Assembly (NCBI RefSeq): GCF_932276165.1
Contig: NC_064000.1
Span: 2,790,001-2,854,000, forward strand
Reading direction: 5' to 3'
Origin: Plutella xylostella
Lineage: Eukaryota; Arthropoda; Insecta; Lepidoptera; Plutellidae
DNA: 64,000 bases
Below the pieces are notes generated by a model. That model had not been told where the DNA came from. It worked only from the letters and a program-made list of their open reading frames with translations, and ran no database searches. The position numbers and the translations under genes are program-made. Positions 40,625 to 51,117 of this stretch are shown here, one piece after another (positions within the stretch are counted from its first letter, which is position 1; every line of letters starts with the position of its first letter).

Positions 40625-40895
40625 TATTGTTTTTGGAAGTTTTCTTCTTCCATCACAATCTATAGTGCCTGTTCTAGGGTTTCTGGTGCTTTTAGCCTTA
40701 CTATCCTCATAAGTGGTTCCGGTAAATTATAAAGAAATACATTAAAAGCTCTGTTGTTATAAATTTTTACTTTGCTATCTTTTAATTCCGTATTAGTATA
40801 GTCTTGTAACTTCGAAAAAATTTACTTCGCGTTGATTGAATTCTATTATAGAATTCTTGAAACTTTTCACTAGGCCGTATTTTCATGGTCTCTAA
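40625..40895 (-). pseudogene. Gypsy gag fragment, part 2
   Basis: ETMKIRPSEKFQEFYNRIQS, a frameshift, then NNRAFNVFLYNLPEPLMRIV and LKAPETLEQAL, a Ty3/gypsy capsid region. It continues the gag piece at 42410-42620 across the TIR element at 40896-42408. Confidence 0.6.
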
Positions 40896-42408
40896 TAGGG
40901 AATATGCAAGTGGTTCAAATAAAGGTCAAATATTATTTATAATAAACTTTGTTGTTTCATAACTACGACTCCATCATTATTTTAAATTATAATTTATTTT
41001 TGAGCAAGTAAATGAAGTTGAAAAGTACAAAAAAACTTCGGTAAATTCTAACTTCCGTGAAACGTCACCCATTTTCTTAGGGCGGATGTGACGTCATAAT
41101 CCTTTATATATCAATCTCAGAATAATAACTTCTTTGCGTTTGCGTATAGTTAAGTAAATAAATGTCAAGTGTAAACAAAGAAATGTTAATATCACCGAGT
41201 ATTTGTGATGCTCGTTGTGATCAGATACGATGGATCACATAAAAATTCTTCCAATACGAGTAGATCCTAGCCTCCTATAACCTCTCCACTTCTTGTTTGA
41301 TATGCTTGTTTGTTTGCAAAGTTTAGGACTTTTTATATTTTTTGTTGGTAGTGTATGGGCTGCCACTAGTTGTTCTATTGTAATGAGGCGTAAACAGCCA
41401 TTCGCTAGTCAACGAGCCACTCAAAAATGCTCCACATTGCAACACAATAAAATTAAATTTGTATTGTAAGTATTATGACATGAACATGACACAAGTTGCT
41501 CTTTCTACTTTTAGGTTATTATGGCAGTCGTTAGTATATTTCAAAAGTTGTTATTTTTTTCTAAATTAAGTTATGGAAGAATTCTCGTAATCAGAAGAAC
41601 TGGACACATTAAATTTATTACGCAGTATGAACGAGTAAACTGTGGCCAGCTGCGGAAAAGGACAGCAAAGACTATTGAAAAGTCGAGAGCCGTGTGCCCA
41701 AATATTAGGGAATATGCATATATTTTTATACTCTTATTAGATAGTTTAGATAAGGGGGTTTAGACCTTTGAGATATGCACAATGGTTCCATTCAAGAGAG
41801 CCAGGTGCAGGTTCTTACACCCCCAGAGATAATAGAATAGAATGACCCACTAACCCTAGTCTCTCTTACTGAGAACCAAAGTTACAGTAAGTACTTACAT
41901 ACAATACAAATATTACTTTATATTCATATTGCCATAATAGCGTAATATTGTGTACAAAGGTCCTCTGGTTTGCGCGCTCCCATTTCAAAAGAGCTACTAG
42001 CAGCTATTTACGAGCTCCCATTACAAAACAGCCACTGGTCACACTTTATTACCATTACAAAACAGCCACTGATCACACTTTATACACTTCCTTTTTCGTT
42101 TGTTACCATGACAACATTGGTTTGTTGAAAATACAAAAGTACTCTGTGATTACTTGATTAGGTAAAAAATCTATGCCGACTGACGGAACTCATTATTCTG
42201 AGCCGTGAAATTAAACGATTATGACGTCACGACAGCCCGCCATCCTGACGGGAATTTCAAAGTGGTCGTGATGGTTGTAATTTTTTAACTTTCTTTAAAA
42301 TACCTTAAATTACTTATTTTGGCGTTGAATTTTTTTTTACTATAATAAAGTGATGTAAAACTATCCAATAAAAGTATAAAAAAAAATTACGCATATTCCC
42401 TATTATAT
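40896..42408. mobile_element. TIR DNA element inserted in gypsy gag
   Basis: The ends are ATAGGGAATATGCAAG and, inverted, ATAGGGAATATGCGTA. Similarity continues inward in patches, including GACGTCATAATC in both arms (near 41092 and 42216). A further TTAGGGAATATGCATAT at 41706 suggests a nested or rearranged relative. The target is TA-rich, so its exact size is ambiguous. It contains a SINE fragment (41770-41845). No transposase was identified. Confidence 0.55.
41770..41845 (+). repeat. SINE 3' end fragment
   Basis: GAGATATGCACAATGGTTCC, GAGAGCCAGGTGCAGGT and an ATAGAATAGAAT tail match the 3' end of the SINE at 18698-19041, here in + orientation. Confidence 0.75.
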
Positions 42409-42409
42409 A

Positions 42410-42620
42410 GCTATGCACTCCTCTGACCTATGGTCTTCAAAATGTTGTTTCATTAATTCTTTTAGACTCAACCACGTGTTTATGTCGTCCCGTTCACTAA
42501 CTAATGCCGCGGCTTTGCCAGCTAAACGGCTAGTTATGAATTGAAGATTTGTTATCACCTGATCAGCGCTACCCCTATCAATCGACTGGAAATGCCTTCT
42601 TCTATCACCTCCTGAACGGA
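42410..42620 (-). pseudogene. Gypsy gag fragment, part 1
   Basis: Minus strand: DRRRHFQSIDRGSADQVITN, FITSRLAGKAAALVSERDD and WLSLKELMKQHF, typical of Ty3/gypsy gag (capsid). It ends at the TIR element at 42408. Confidence 0.6.
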
Positions 42621-42689
42621 TCAGGTCTACTTACCAATAACCCTGTATACATGATTAAAGGTACATGAACAAAGATAGCATTATGTGTG

Positions 42690-42778
42690 TGAGATGTCCC
42701 CACCTCGATGACAGTGACCGGCGTCGATGGCGGCGTCGGCGTCGGAGGAGACGCCCGCCGACACCATCCCTGTGCTGT
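42690..42778 (-). pseudogene. Partial Pro-rich exon, third copy
   Basis: Matches the exons at 47745-47899 and 49493-49636 from the acceptor (TTCAACAGCACAG) through PPTPTPPSTPVTVIEV, then diverges. A truncated member of the duplicated gene family. Confidence 0.6.
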
Positions 42779-42829
42779 TGAATAACAAATCATTAGTTAT
42801 AGATAGACAGATACACATTACTTACAAAA

Positions 42830-43272
42830 TTATGATTCTTTTAACCCATTCGTTATTAACCTCTGTCTTGATACCGTCTGTTGATGATGGAGGTCACAGA
42901 GTAGTCTGCCCGCATCACTCAGTTTTTCTATCATTGTTGGATCCTTGTCCTTCAAGGCTAGGCCCAGGGCCTGTCCCACGGCAGTTAGGGCAATACCCAA
43001 CTGCTGCTGGTTGGCAGCTAGAATTCTGTCTCTCTTAAGTGCTGGATCGTTCACGGCGATCTTGACCTCTTCATTTAAGATGGGTGCCGCAAGAGCCTTG
43101 CAATTGTCCGGCAACAAATATTTTTCTTTAATTTCTTTCTTTAGGGTTTTAAAACAATGCGTGAGGGTGTCACTCCACCGGTTACATAGTTGGAGGTGTA
43201 GGTCCTCCCCACGCCTCATATTTGAGGGTTCCTCCCCCAACAGATTGCAGAAATCATTGTGAGGATGGTCCT
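42830..43272 (-). CDS. Exon of an unrecognised protein, Gag-like helical region
   Basis: The acceptor TTTTTTGTTACAG precedes 43272. The frame reads NDFCNLLGEEPSN, LQLCNRWSDTLTHCF, ALAAPILNEEVKIAV, then KRDRILAANQQQLGIALTAV and KLSDAGRLLCDLHHQQTVSR, to a stop at 42830. The Lys-Arg-Asp-Arg and LSDAGRLLCDLH pattern recurs in invertebrate mobile-element proteins that I cannot name with certainty. A GTAAGT donor follows the stop. The frame is intact. It may belong with the acidic exon at 43921-44110. Confidence 0.5.
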
Positions 43273-43285
43273 CTGTAACAAAAAA

Positions 43286-43554
43286 GGACAGTATTTAAAA
43301 AAATAATATGTTTTTAGTGTTATTGCGTCTGAAAGAGCATTTACACCTGAATCCTCGCAAATAGGCTCGATCAGTAGGTGAGCCTTCAAGACTGCACTTG
43401 AACTGTCGCCTTAACTGATTAGGACAGTATTTAAAAAACTATGTTTTTAGTGTTATTGCGTCTTAAAGAGCATTTACACCTGAATCCTCGCAAATAGGCT
43501 CTATCAGTAGGTGAGCCTTCAAGACTGCACTTGAACTGTCGCCTTAACTGATTA
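43286..43554. repeat. 136-bp tandem duplication
   Basis: Two adjacent units begin GGACAGTATTTAAAA at 43286 and 43422 and end TTAACTGATTAG. They differ at a few positions (for example GCGTCTGAAAG/GCGTCTTAAAG). Both lie in the presumed intron between 43272 and 43921. Confidence 0.85.
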
Positions 43555-43920
43555 GTAGGCGAGTCTTTCAGACTCACTTGAACTATCATTAATTCATAAC
43601 ATAATGATGTTGATTCTGAAGGCAGAAATTCTAATTTTAACGCTGTCAAACTAAAAAAATTGCTAGCATAAAATGACATTTACGGAAACAAACATAGAGT
43701 CTAATTTTAAACAAAGAAATTAAGGTTTTGACGTCTCTAAATTTAAAATTTCCGCCTTCAGAATCGATATCAATAGCATGTTATGCGAGTAAATTAATAT
43801 TTTTTCATAACCTCAAACTGAGCGCCACATGTGCGAGCATTTAGGAAAAATGAATGTATATTCCTCCTTCATGCTTGGGATTATGCAATCAATCACTGAT
43901 ATCAATATTTAAATAGTACC

Positions 43921-44110
43921 TGGGGATACGATGTCTTCATTTTCTTGTCCTTATTTATTTCGTCCTCCGACGACGAGTCAAGGACGGGAAAAAACCGGCG
44001 TCGATTTTTTGGAATGGGATCTTCCTCGCTTGAAGGTGAATCAGAGCCTGCGCCTCTTCAGCCTCTCCGATCTTCTTCTTCCCGGCATTGCTTATCACCT
44101 CTATAATTAT
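43921..44110 (-). CDS. Possible first exon, basic/acidic protein
   Basis: Minus strand: an ATG near 44082 starts MPGRRRSERLKRRR; a different phase reads SDSPSSEEDPIPKN and VLDSSSEDEINKDKK up to donor GTACTATT at 43920. One frameshift would link the two. Another phase is also open, so the frame is uncertain. Position and orientation suggest a 5' exon for 42830-43272. Confidence 0.35.
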
Positions 44111-44214
44111 TTTTTTGCAGGAGTGGAAATTGAGCGTGTGCAATGGAATGGCGTCGCACGAAAACGTAAATTGGAGTATTTCCGGAAGGGGGCGCTAGTG
44201 TCGGTCGACTAGGG

Positions 44215-46285
44215 CATAGACAAGATTTAGTTTTTTTCTTTTTTGTCTATGAATATCGTGGCAATGGTAAGCACTAGACGTACTACTACATGTTATGTAT
44301 TCTCTCGGACGATGCAGTTCACATAATTAACATCAAACTTCACGTAAGGTAAGTTCGTTTGATTTTTAATTCTTTTATTTTATAATTTGGTTCAGCAGTT
44401 GACGGACACATAGATAAACTGATGTCACGTGTCGTCGGTTTGAATCTATGAACTATGACAATAGCACTACCTTAAAAAAAAAGGACTTCGGTCGGAATTT
44501 TATAAAGAAGTCGCCGGCGATGCTGACAGAGTATAACCACATGGCTCTTCGCCTGCTTCGCTGTCAGTCAGCGTTGGACCATCAGGCCCATATTCATATT
44601 CTGTGCTCACTGTCGAAATAGATGACGGCGGCGATCAAGGACTTTGTATATATAACGGCCTCTAATCTAGCTATCTCGCTCGGCTCGTTTTGGCTCTTGA
44701 AACGTTGATTGCCAAATTGAATCTTATTACAACAGATTACGATGTGTTTTAGTAATTAAAATTTTGGCAGTACTCAGTCCTGTTATAATACAAAGTCCTT
44801 GGCGGCGATAGGGACGCTAATACTAAGGGGTGTGTGACTTTTTTGTTTCTCCATAGAATCTTTGTTAGTAACCGTGAAAGTCGTAGAACAAAAGTTTCTT
44901 AGAGTGATCCTCTGAGTCACTCCTTTCGGCTTTGTATAACACTTTTGCAATAACCTGTAAAATATTCATTTTTTCTACAGCGCGAGCGAGCACTTTGTCC
45001 TAATGATATATGTTATATATTTAAACAGCAGTGTCTCGCCCGTGGAATACCATCTTAAAAGAGTTCAGACAGAAATAAAAAAATATTATTATTTTTATGA
45101 AAGTGTCGCTAGTGTTTCGAGCAAAACCATGTACGGCCTCTTAATTCATTAACAATAAAAAGTAAGATAATGATTGTAGGCACGTTTCATATAGTTTCCT
45201 ATTATTACAACAGTATGCATGTACAGTTAGCGTCATAACGACCTACTCGTATCTGTAAAATTTTTGCAACTGAATTTCAACCTTATTTTAAATCTCCTAA
45301 TCTCCGTTTAAACGTATGGAGATCGACATCAGCTGTGGTCTTTTCACTTTCGTAGGTCAATATGTTAATGACTGAACGTTACGCACACGCCACGTATCCG
45401 GTCTTCTCGGGCCTTTATTATTACCTACCTGTAGTAGGGGGGATAGAAAGCGAAAACAAAGAGCATACTTAATACATATATGTATTTTTATTTATTTTGT
45501 TCAAAAATCAACAGAGGTAGGTAATTAATCTCCGAAAATATCCGTTAAAATCGGATCATTATGAAATGAATGAAATGAAATCAAAATGAAATCGAAAGCG
45601 AATAGTAGATAATTATGTGTTTTAATCCAAAAAAAATATATTACGAATCATTAGCTAATAAGTAATTCAAAGGTAAGAGTAAAATGTATATATTTAAAAT
45701 AACAAAAGTACATATTCATTTTTATATAATGCAAATAGGTTGGGTACCTAGGTATAACCGTAACCATACAGTTGAAAAACGTAGGCCTCTAATATGAATA
45801 GCAGATGGGTAAATGATGGGCTGAATATGAGCAAAATCTTCCCGAGTAGCTTGTACTAGACGACTCGTCGCGCGCCACACGTTACTGTTAAGGCTCGTTT
45901 ACAAAGTGTATCCGCACCTAGTTTTTATAGCAAGGATTGGATGGCGCCGGAGTTTCTCCGCTTCCACCGTGTTATAAACGCGAGGCTCGATAAAATATTC
46001 GCCTCGCTTGAGGGGGTCTCGCTGAGTGTTGTACCCAGAAGCAGTCCTCTCTGTAAAGAAGAGAGCTGCAGATATGGTTCAAAGGAATTAATGATTGTTA
46101 ATTGATTTCAGACACTATTTCAATGATGATAATGTCGATAATAGTTTGACACTGAAAAATGCTCTGCGCCGCGCTACGTCACTATGTGACTTGGCCCTAA
46201 TATATTATGATCAACAATCAATTACAATTTACAAGGAAATAAGAACTATCGATTCAAAGAAAAAACCTGATATCATACCTGTATT
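44215..46285. other. Non-coding stretch with duplicated segments
   Basis: Contains 44370-44660, which recurs near 47965-48100 and 49715-49890 (TTTGGTTCAGCAGTTGACGGA; TTCGCTGTCAGTCAGCGTTGG), and about 44815-44970, which recurs at 49945-50050. A minus-strand exon like that at 49750-49907 can be traced at about 44520-44630 but is degraded. 45000-46080 shows no gene. Confidence 0.5.
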
Positions 46286-47019
46286 GATACGGCTGTGCAT
46301 AGCAGCCACCGGGCCGCCCCCCGACACGTTACCAAAGTCATCCTGATAACAGAAAATGCATACTTCTTTACACGAATCAAACTTATAACAGCCTGAATTT
46401 TTCGAAAGTATTTTTGTGTTGTGTGAATAGCGACTATTGCTGGTATACAGATGCTGAGAAAATTTCATGGTTTATTCATTATTTGATTACATTAATGTTC
46501 CTGTTAAATAGATATAATAATAAATAAGGTTTTTGCTCACGTGATTACGTCTAAGGTCCAAGGCTCGGCGGCGTGGGGGGGCCCCCTCGATGCTTGAGAA
46601 ATTCAATCCAATCTTGAGATTCTCACACAAAAATCACTTCTCCACTTAATATTAACCAATAATAAACAAATATAATGCGTAATGGCAGCAATATTTATCC
46701 GATATTTCCAAAATACACAAAAAATCCGATATTCGCGACCGCGCCGAATTACAAGAAGAGATAACCCGATGAGAGGCTGACAACGACTGACTGACTGTCA
46801 AAAATAAATTAACCTACCCACATACAAATATTAAAGTGTTCGTCCGGTACCGAACAGTTCCGAAGGGCTTTCGAGGTGGAAAAATGATTTTGATATACCA
46901 CCATCTCTATCAACATATGGCACGATTTCATTGGATTAATTGTTTTCCACTGCGGGCCTTATATTTTCTATACTCCCTGACTCAAGGGACATTATGAAAT
47001 ATAGAAATAGGTACTTATA

Positions 47020-47328
47020 TTAATTCACAAACTTACCGTTGCAAATCTCGCATTCGTCGGGGGGGTAATGCTCATATCTTAGTGCCGTACAGCCACTGCA
47101 CCAAAACAAAACTAGTGTGTCTATGAAATGTTCAACGTTTACCCCGAACACCATGTCCACTATAAAGTGCCGGGGCATTAACACACTATTATTTAGCCAC
47201 ATGTGGCAATTCGGGCAGAAGTCTCTTAACACGAAATAAGTCACCTGCCAAGGCCATATTAAGTCACGATCCACAATTTCAATAAAATCATACCGTAACA
47301 GATTTCGGTCTATATCAGCGAAAATCAT
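47020..47328 (-). CDS. 102-aa protein with three CxxC pairs, copy A
   Basis: ATG at 47328 opens MIFADIDRNLLRYDFIEIVD. Cys pairs: CPNC (about 37-40), CSGC (about 77-80), CEIC (about 94-97), plus His residues, consistent with metal binding. A GTAAGT donor lies at the codon after CEICN, so coding may be spliced onward. The candidate downstream exon at 46286-46342 (acceptor CTGTTATCAG) gives an early stop in the simplest phase. Near-identical to copy B; three substitutions in 102 residues. Family not recognised. Confidence 0.55.
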   Translation of the reverse strand: MIFADIDRNLLRYDFIEIVDRDLIWPWQVTYFVLRDFCPNCHMWLNNSVLMPRHFIVDMVFGVNVEHFIDTLVLFWCSGCTALRYEHYPPDECEICNGKFVN

Positions 47329-47744
47329 AATATTGGTTATAAGGATGTGTATACTCTAGGAAAGTTCACAATTAAATGAAGTTTCAACTTAACCCAATTT
47401 CACACTCTCTAGAATTCCAATACTCAAATGTAATCTAATGATAAGAAATTCACATAAATTTCTCATACTTCAGAAACAAGTGCTTTAGGAGCTAACCAAA
47501 AAACCTATAGTTTACGACTTCTTTAACACTCAAGTCTTCAACTGTATTCATAACTGCAAGCCCAACTGCTTATAAAAGAATCTACACTTTAATGTGATAT
47601 CCACAGAGGTTGTATTTGAGTGAGCATAAAGGGTCACAAAGAATAGCGAACATTGGTAAGTAAATAAAACAAAGTTGAGTTCAATAAAAATATACTATGA
47701 ATGTCCGTATAAAAAAATCACAAATAATAATTAATTGTCCCGCA

Positions 47745-47899
47745 AGTGTTGCAGGCGTGGGGCCCGCTGCAAACATCGTCCGCATTTACTGGAGACGGTG
47801 ACGGCGTGTAGGGCTCCTGCGGGACCTCGATGACAGTGACCGGCGTCGATGGCGGCGTCGGCTTCGGAGAAGGCGCCCGCCGACACCATCCCTGTGCTG
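47745..47899 (-). CDS. Pro-rich exon, copy A
   Basis: After acceptor TTCTACAGCACAG, one phase reads PPSTPVTVIEVPQEPYTPSP-like sequence and ends in DVCSGPHACNTCGTINYY before a stop. The exon is strongly GC-rich. A second open phase (Ala-rich) is probably its shadow. Three copies exist in the window (also 42690-42778 and 49493-49636). Confidence 0.45.
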
Positions 47900-48811
47900 T
47901 AGAATAACAAATTATTAGCTACAGATAGACAGATACACATTACTTACAAAATTATGATTCTTTTATTTTATTATAATTTGGTTCAGCAGTTGACGGACTC
48001 ATAGATAAACTGTTGTCACGTGTCGTCGGTTTGAATCTATGAACTATGACAATAGCACTAGCTTAAAAAAACAAAAGGACTTCGCTCGTAATTTTATAAA
48101 GCGGCTGTGCATAGCAGCCACCGGGCCGCCCCCCGACACGTTACCACAGTCGTCCTGATAACAGAAAATGCATACTTTACACGAATCAAACTTATAACAG
48201 CCTGAATTTTTGAAAGTATTTTTGTGTTGTGTGAATAGCGACTATTGCTGGTATACAGATGCTGAGAAAATTTCATGGTTTATTCATTATTTGATTACAT
48301 TAATGTTCCTGTTAAATAGATATAATAATAAATAAGGTTTTTGCTCACGTGATTACGTCTAAGGTCCAAGGCTCGGCGGCGTGGGGGGGCCCCCTCGATG
48401 CTTGAGAAATCCAATCCAATCTTGAGATTCTCACACAAAAATCACTTCTCCACTTAATATTAACCAATAATAAACAAATATAATGCGTAATGGCAGCAAT
48501 ATTTATCCGATATTTCCAAAATACACAAAAAATCCGATATTCGCGACCGCGCCGAATTACAAGAAGAGATAACCCGATGAGAGGCTGACAACGACTGACT
48601 GACTGTCAAAAATAAATGAACCTACCCACATACAAATATTAAAGTGTTCGTCCGGTACCGAACAGTTCCGAAGGGCTTTCGAGGTGGAAAAATGATCAAT
48701 ATCAACATATGGCACGATTTCAATGGATTAATTGTTTTCCACTGCTGGCCTTTTATTTTCTATACTCCCTGACTCAAGGGACATTATGAAATATAGAAAT
48801 AGGTACTTATA

Positions 48812-49120
48812 TTAATTCACAAACTTACCGTTGCAAATCTCGCATTCGTCGGGGGGGTAATGCTCATATCTTAGTGCCGTACAGCCACTGCACCAAAACA
48901 AAACTAGTGTGCCTATGAAATGTTCAACGTTTACCCCGAACACCATGTCCACTATAAAGTGCCGGGGCATTAACACACTATTATTTAGCCACATGTGGCA
49001 ATTCGGGCAGAAGTCTCTTAACACGAAATGAGTCACCTGCCAAGGCCATATTAAGTCACGATCCACAATTTCAATAAAATCATACCGTAACAGAATTCGG
49101 TCTATATCAGCGAAAATCAT
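48812..49120 (-). CDS. 102-aa protein with three CxxC pairs, copy B
   Basis: Same protein as 47020-47328, with Asn9 to Ile, Tyr31 to His and Asp69 to Gly-type changes by my count. All Cys pairs, the start, the stop and the GTAAGT donor are kept. Few changes, with the frame intact in both copies, could mean a recent duplication or selection. Confidence 0.55.
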   Translation of the reverse strand: MIFADIDRILLRYDFIEIVDRDLIWPWQVTHFVLRDFCPNCHMWLNNSVLMPRHFIVDMVFGVNVEHFIGTLVLFWCSGCTALRYEHYPPDECEICNGKFVN

Positions 49121-49492
49121 AATATTAGGTATAAGGATGTGTATACTCTAGGAAAGTTCACAATTAAATGAAGTTTCAACTTAACCCAATTTCACACTCT
49201 CTAGAATTCCAATACTCAAATGTAATCTAATGATAAGAAATTCACATAAAATTCTCATACTTCAGAAAGAAGTGCTTGAAGAGCTAACCAAAAAACCTAT
49301 AGTTTACGACTTCTTTAACACTCAAGTCTTCAACTGTATTCATAACCCTACAAGCCCAACTGTCCAAGCTTATAAAAAAATCTACACTTTAATGTGATAT
49401 CCACAGAGGTTGTATTTGAGTGAGCATAAAGGGTCACAAAGAATAGCGAACATTGGTAAGTAAATAAAACAAAGTTGAGTTCAATAAAAAGT

Positions 49493-49636
49493 TCAGGCGT
49501 GGGGCCCGCTGCAAACATCGTCCGCATTTACTGGAGACGGTGGCGGCGTGTAGGGCTCCTGCGGGACCTCGATGACAGTGACCGGCGTCGATGGCGGCGT
49601 CGGCGTCGGAGGAGACGCCCGCCGACACCATCCCTG
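49493..49636 (-). CDS. Pro-rich exon, copy B
   Basis: Like 47745-47899 (GWCRRASPPTPTPPSTP, YTPPPSPVNADDVCSGPH) but its 3' end is cut within the CSGPHA region and joined to other sequence. Confidence 0.45.
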   Translation of the reverse strand, partial: QGWCRRASPPTPTPPSTPVTVIEVPQEPYTPPPSPVNADDVCSGPHA

Positions 49637-49749
49637 TGTTGTAGAATAACAAATAATTAGCTACAGATAGATAGACAGATACACATTACTTACAAAATTA
49701 TGATTCTTTTATTTTATAATTTGGTTCAGCACTAGCTTTAGATAAAAAA

Positions 49750-49907
49750 GCGAACTACGGTTGGAATTCGTGTCGCCGGTGAAGCTGGCGGAGTCCAACC
49801 TGATGGCCTTTCGCCTGCTTCGCTGTCAGTCAGCGTTGGACCATCAGGCCCATATTCTATGGTCACTGACGAAATAGATGACGGCGGCGATAGAGACGCT
49901 CGCGCTG
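49750..49907 (-). CDS. Second Pro/Ser-rich exon of the duplicated family
   Basis: The acceptor TTTTTTCAACAG precedes a GC-rich exon, one phase of which reads SPPSSISSVTIEYGPDGP and GERPSGWTPPASPATRIP. A degraded copy lies near 44520-44630. It lies 5' of the Pro-rich exon at 49493-49636 on the same strand and may precede it in one transcript. Confidence 0.4.
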
Positions 49908-50405
49908 TTGAAAAAAATAATACCTATTTTACAGGGTGTTGCTAAAGGGGTGTGTGACTTTTTTGATTCTCCTTTCAAACTTTAGTAGAACAAAAGTTTC
50001 TTTCCTCTGAGTCACCCCTTTCGGCTTAGTACGCCACTTTTGCAACATTCGGTAATCTAGGCAAATAGACCGACACACATGCATAATAAAAAGATTCATT
50101 CGTTTTCTAGTTACGTTACCCACAGACATGACTGGAACAAACGTAGTATTTATAATACTTACGGTTTTTTCTTCAAATATATATTATCATTTAAACATTT
50201 AAAGGATACCTCTATAAGTACACCAGTAGGTAAGTAATATTTATTCAGCCTCCATGTTTGTCCAGATTTGATTGAGTTCATGTTTTTTCTAGAAATAATT
50301 TGGTAATGGGTGGTGATAATGTTGTGAAAATATGTTTAATATATTTTATTATTATTCCTCTGATTCACTGTCTGTGGTTTCAATAACTTCATCTTCTTCA
50401 GTATC

Positions 50406-50964
50406 CTATATCTCATCGATAACTACAAATTCTATTTGAGAGTCCTCTGGAATAAGTAGCGACATTGTTTCTTTGAACATAGCTCTCTTTTTGACTGAGG
50501 CCATTTGTGGGCGTATTTGTGCTAACATTGGATCGGAACTTATAAGCAGATTATTCAATACATCTTCATTACATGCAATGTAATTGTTTTTTCTAGAATG
50601 GTGCTGTCTCTCTGTACCTTCGAAAGTCCGCATTTCCATAGTTTGTAAGGTATCACTCTTCTCTTCATAGCGGGTGTAGGCGGAGCGGTGGTAGCTCAGT
50701 CGGGTAAGCGCCCGCTTCTCAAGCAAGAGATGCGGGTTCTAATCCCGGCGCTGACACATGTCAGCGCTACACATTGACGAGTGTGGCGCGGAACTTTAAC
50801 ACATCAAACCCTGAATAAGCGACCAGGCCTAGCAGCTCAGTTGTGTGCTCTTTAAAAGAATTGATTATGGTTTGGAGAGACTGTGTCAAGGCCTCTGATT
50901 CGTAATGGGAGCCGGTGCTACTGCTGGTGAATGTTGTCTTAAAGACTCCAGGATCGTCACTCAT
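50406..50964 (-). pseudogene. BESS-motif-like gene relic with a SINE head inserted
   Basis: Upper part (50767-50964): MSDDPGVFKTTFTSS and LTQSLQTIINSFKEHTTELL. Lower part (50406-50687): NNLLISSDPMLAQIRPQMAS and a KKRAMFKETMSLL helix, like the C-terminal BESS motif of MADF-BESS proteins, then an in-frame TAG followed by more acidic codons (EEDEVIETTDSESEE). SINE head sequence separates the two parts. Confidence 0.4.
50688..50761 (+). repeat. SINE tRNA-like head
   Basis: GGTGGTAGCTCAGTCGGGTA (A-box region) and GCGGGTTCTAATCCCGGCGC (B-box region with one change from the consensus TTCGAATCC). Matches the head of the SINE at 18698-19041. The SINE body is absent. Confidence 0.8.
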
Positions 50965-51117
50965 CTTGAATTATCAGGTTCTCACTGAGCTGAGTCAATG
51001 AAAAGGATGAGGTTGTATGAAGTGCAAATGAGCAGAGCTTGGATGTGTTAAATGTTTCTTCTATATTAGATTGCGCCGTCTTTGTGTGTGAATAGAAAAT
51101 TATTTTTTATGTGGGCT

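Larger units (their letters stand above)
46286..47995. repeat. Tandem duplication, copy A
   Basis: Matches 48100-49740 at about 1.79-kb offset with very high identity. It holds a short exon (46286-46342), the CxxC protein (47020-47328) and a Pro-rich exon (47745-47899). Copy A keeps about 55 bases near 47700-47760 that copy B lacks. Confidence 0.85.
48100..49740. repeat. Tandem duplication, copy B
   Basis: Second copy of 46286-47995. Its left edge starts inside the short exon (GGCTGTGCATAGCAGCC), next to a TTTATAAAG word that derives from the 44480-type segment, marking the breakpoint. Small indels separate the copies (for example the lost bases near 48697). Confidence 0.85.

Noticed and set aside
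41521..41763. 80-codon plus-strand gene
   Set aside because: It lies inside a TIR element and runs into a repeat of its terminal sequence; no motif recognised.
43286..43554. CRISPR-like array
   Set aside because: Only two long adjacent units without spacers, in a eukaryotic context.
43931..44212. 93-codon plus-strand frame
   Set aside because: Hydrophobic and without motifs; the minus strand has splice-site and composition support instead.
50688..50761. tRNA gene
   Set aside because: A- and B-box sequences are present, but the sequence matches the head of a SINE seen complete elsewhere in the window, and the B-box is altered.
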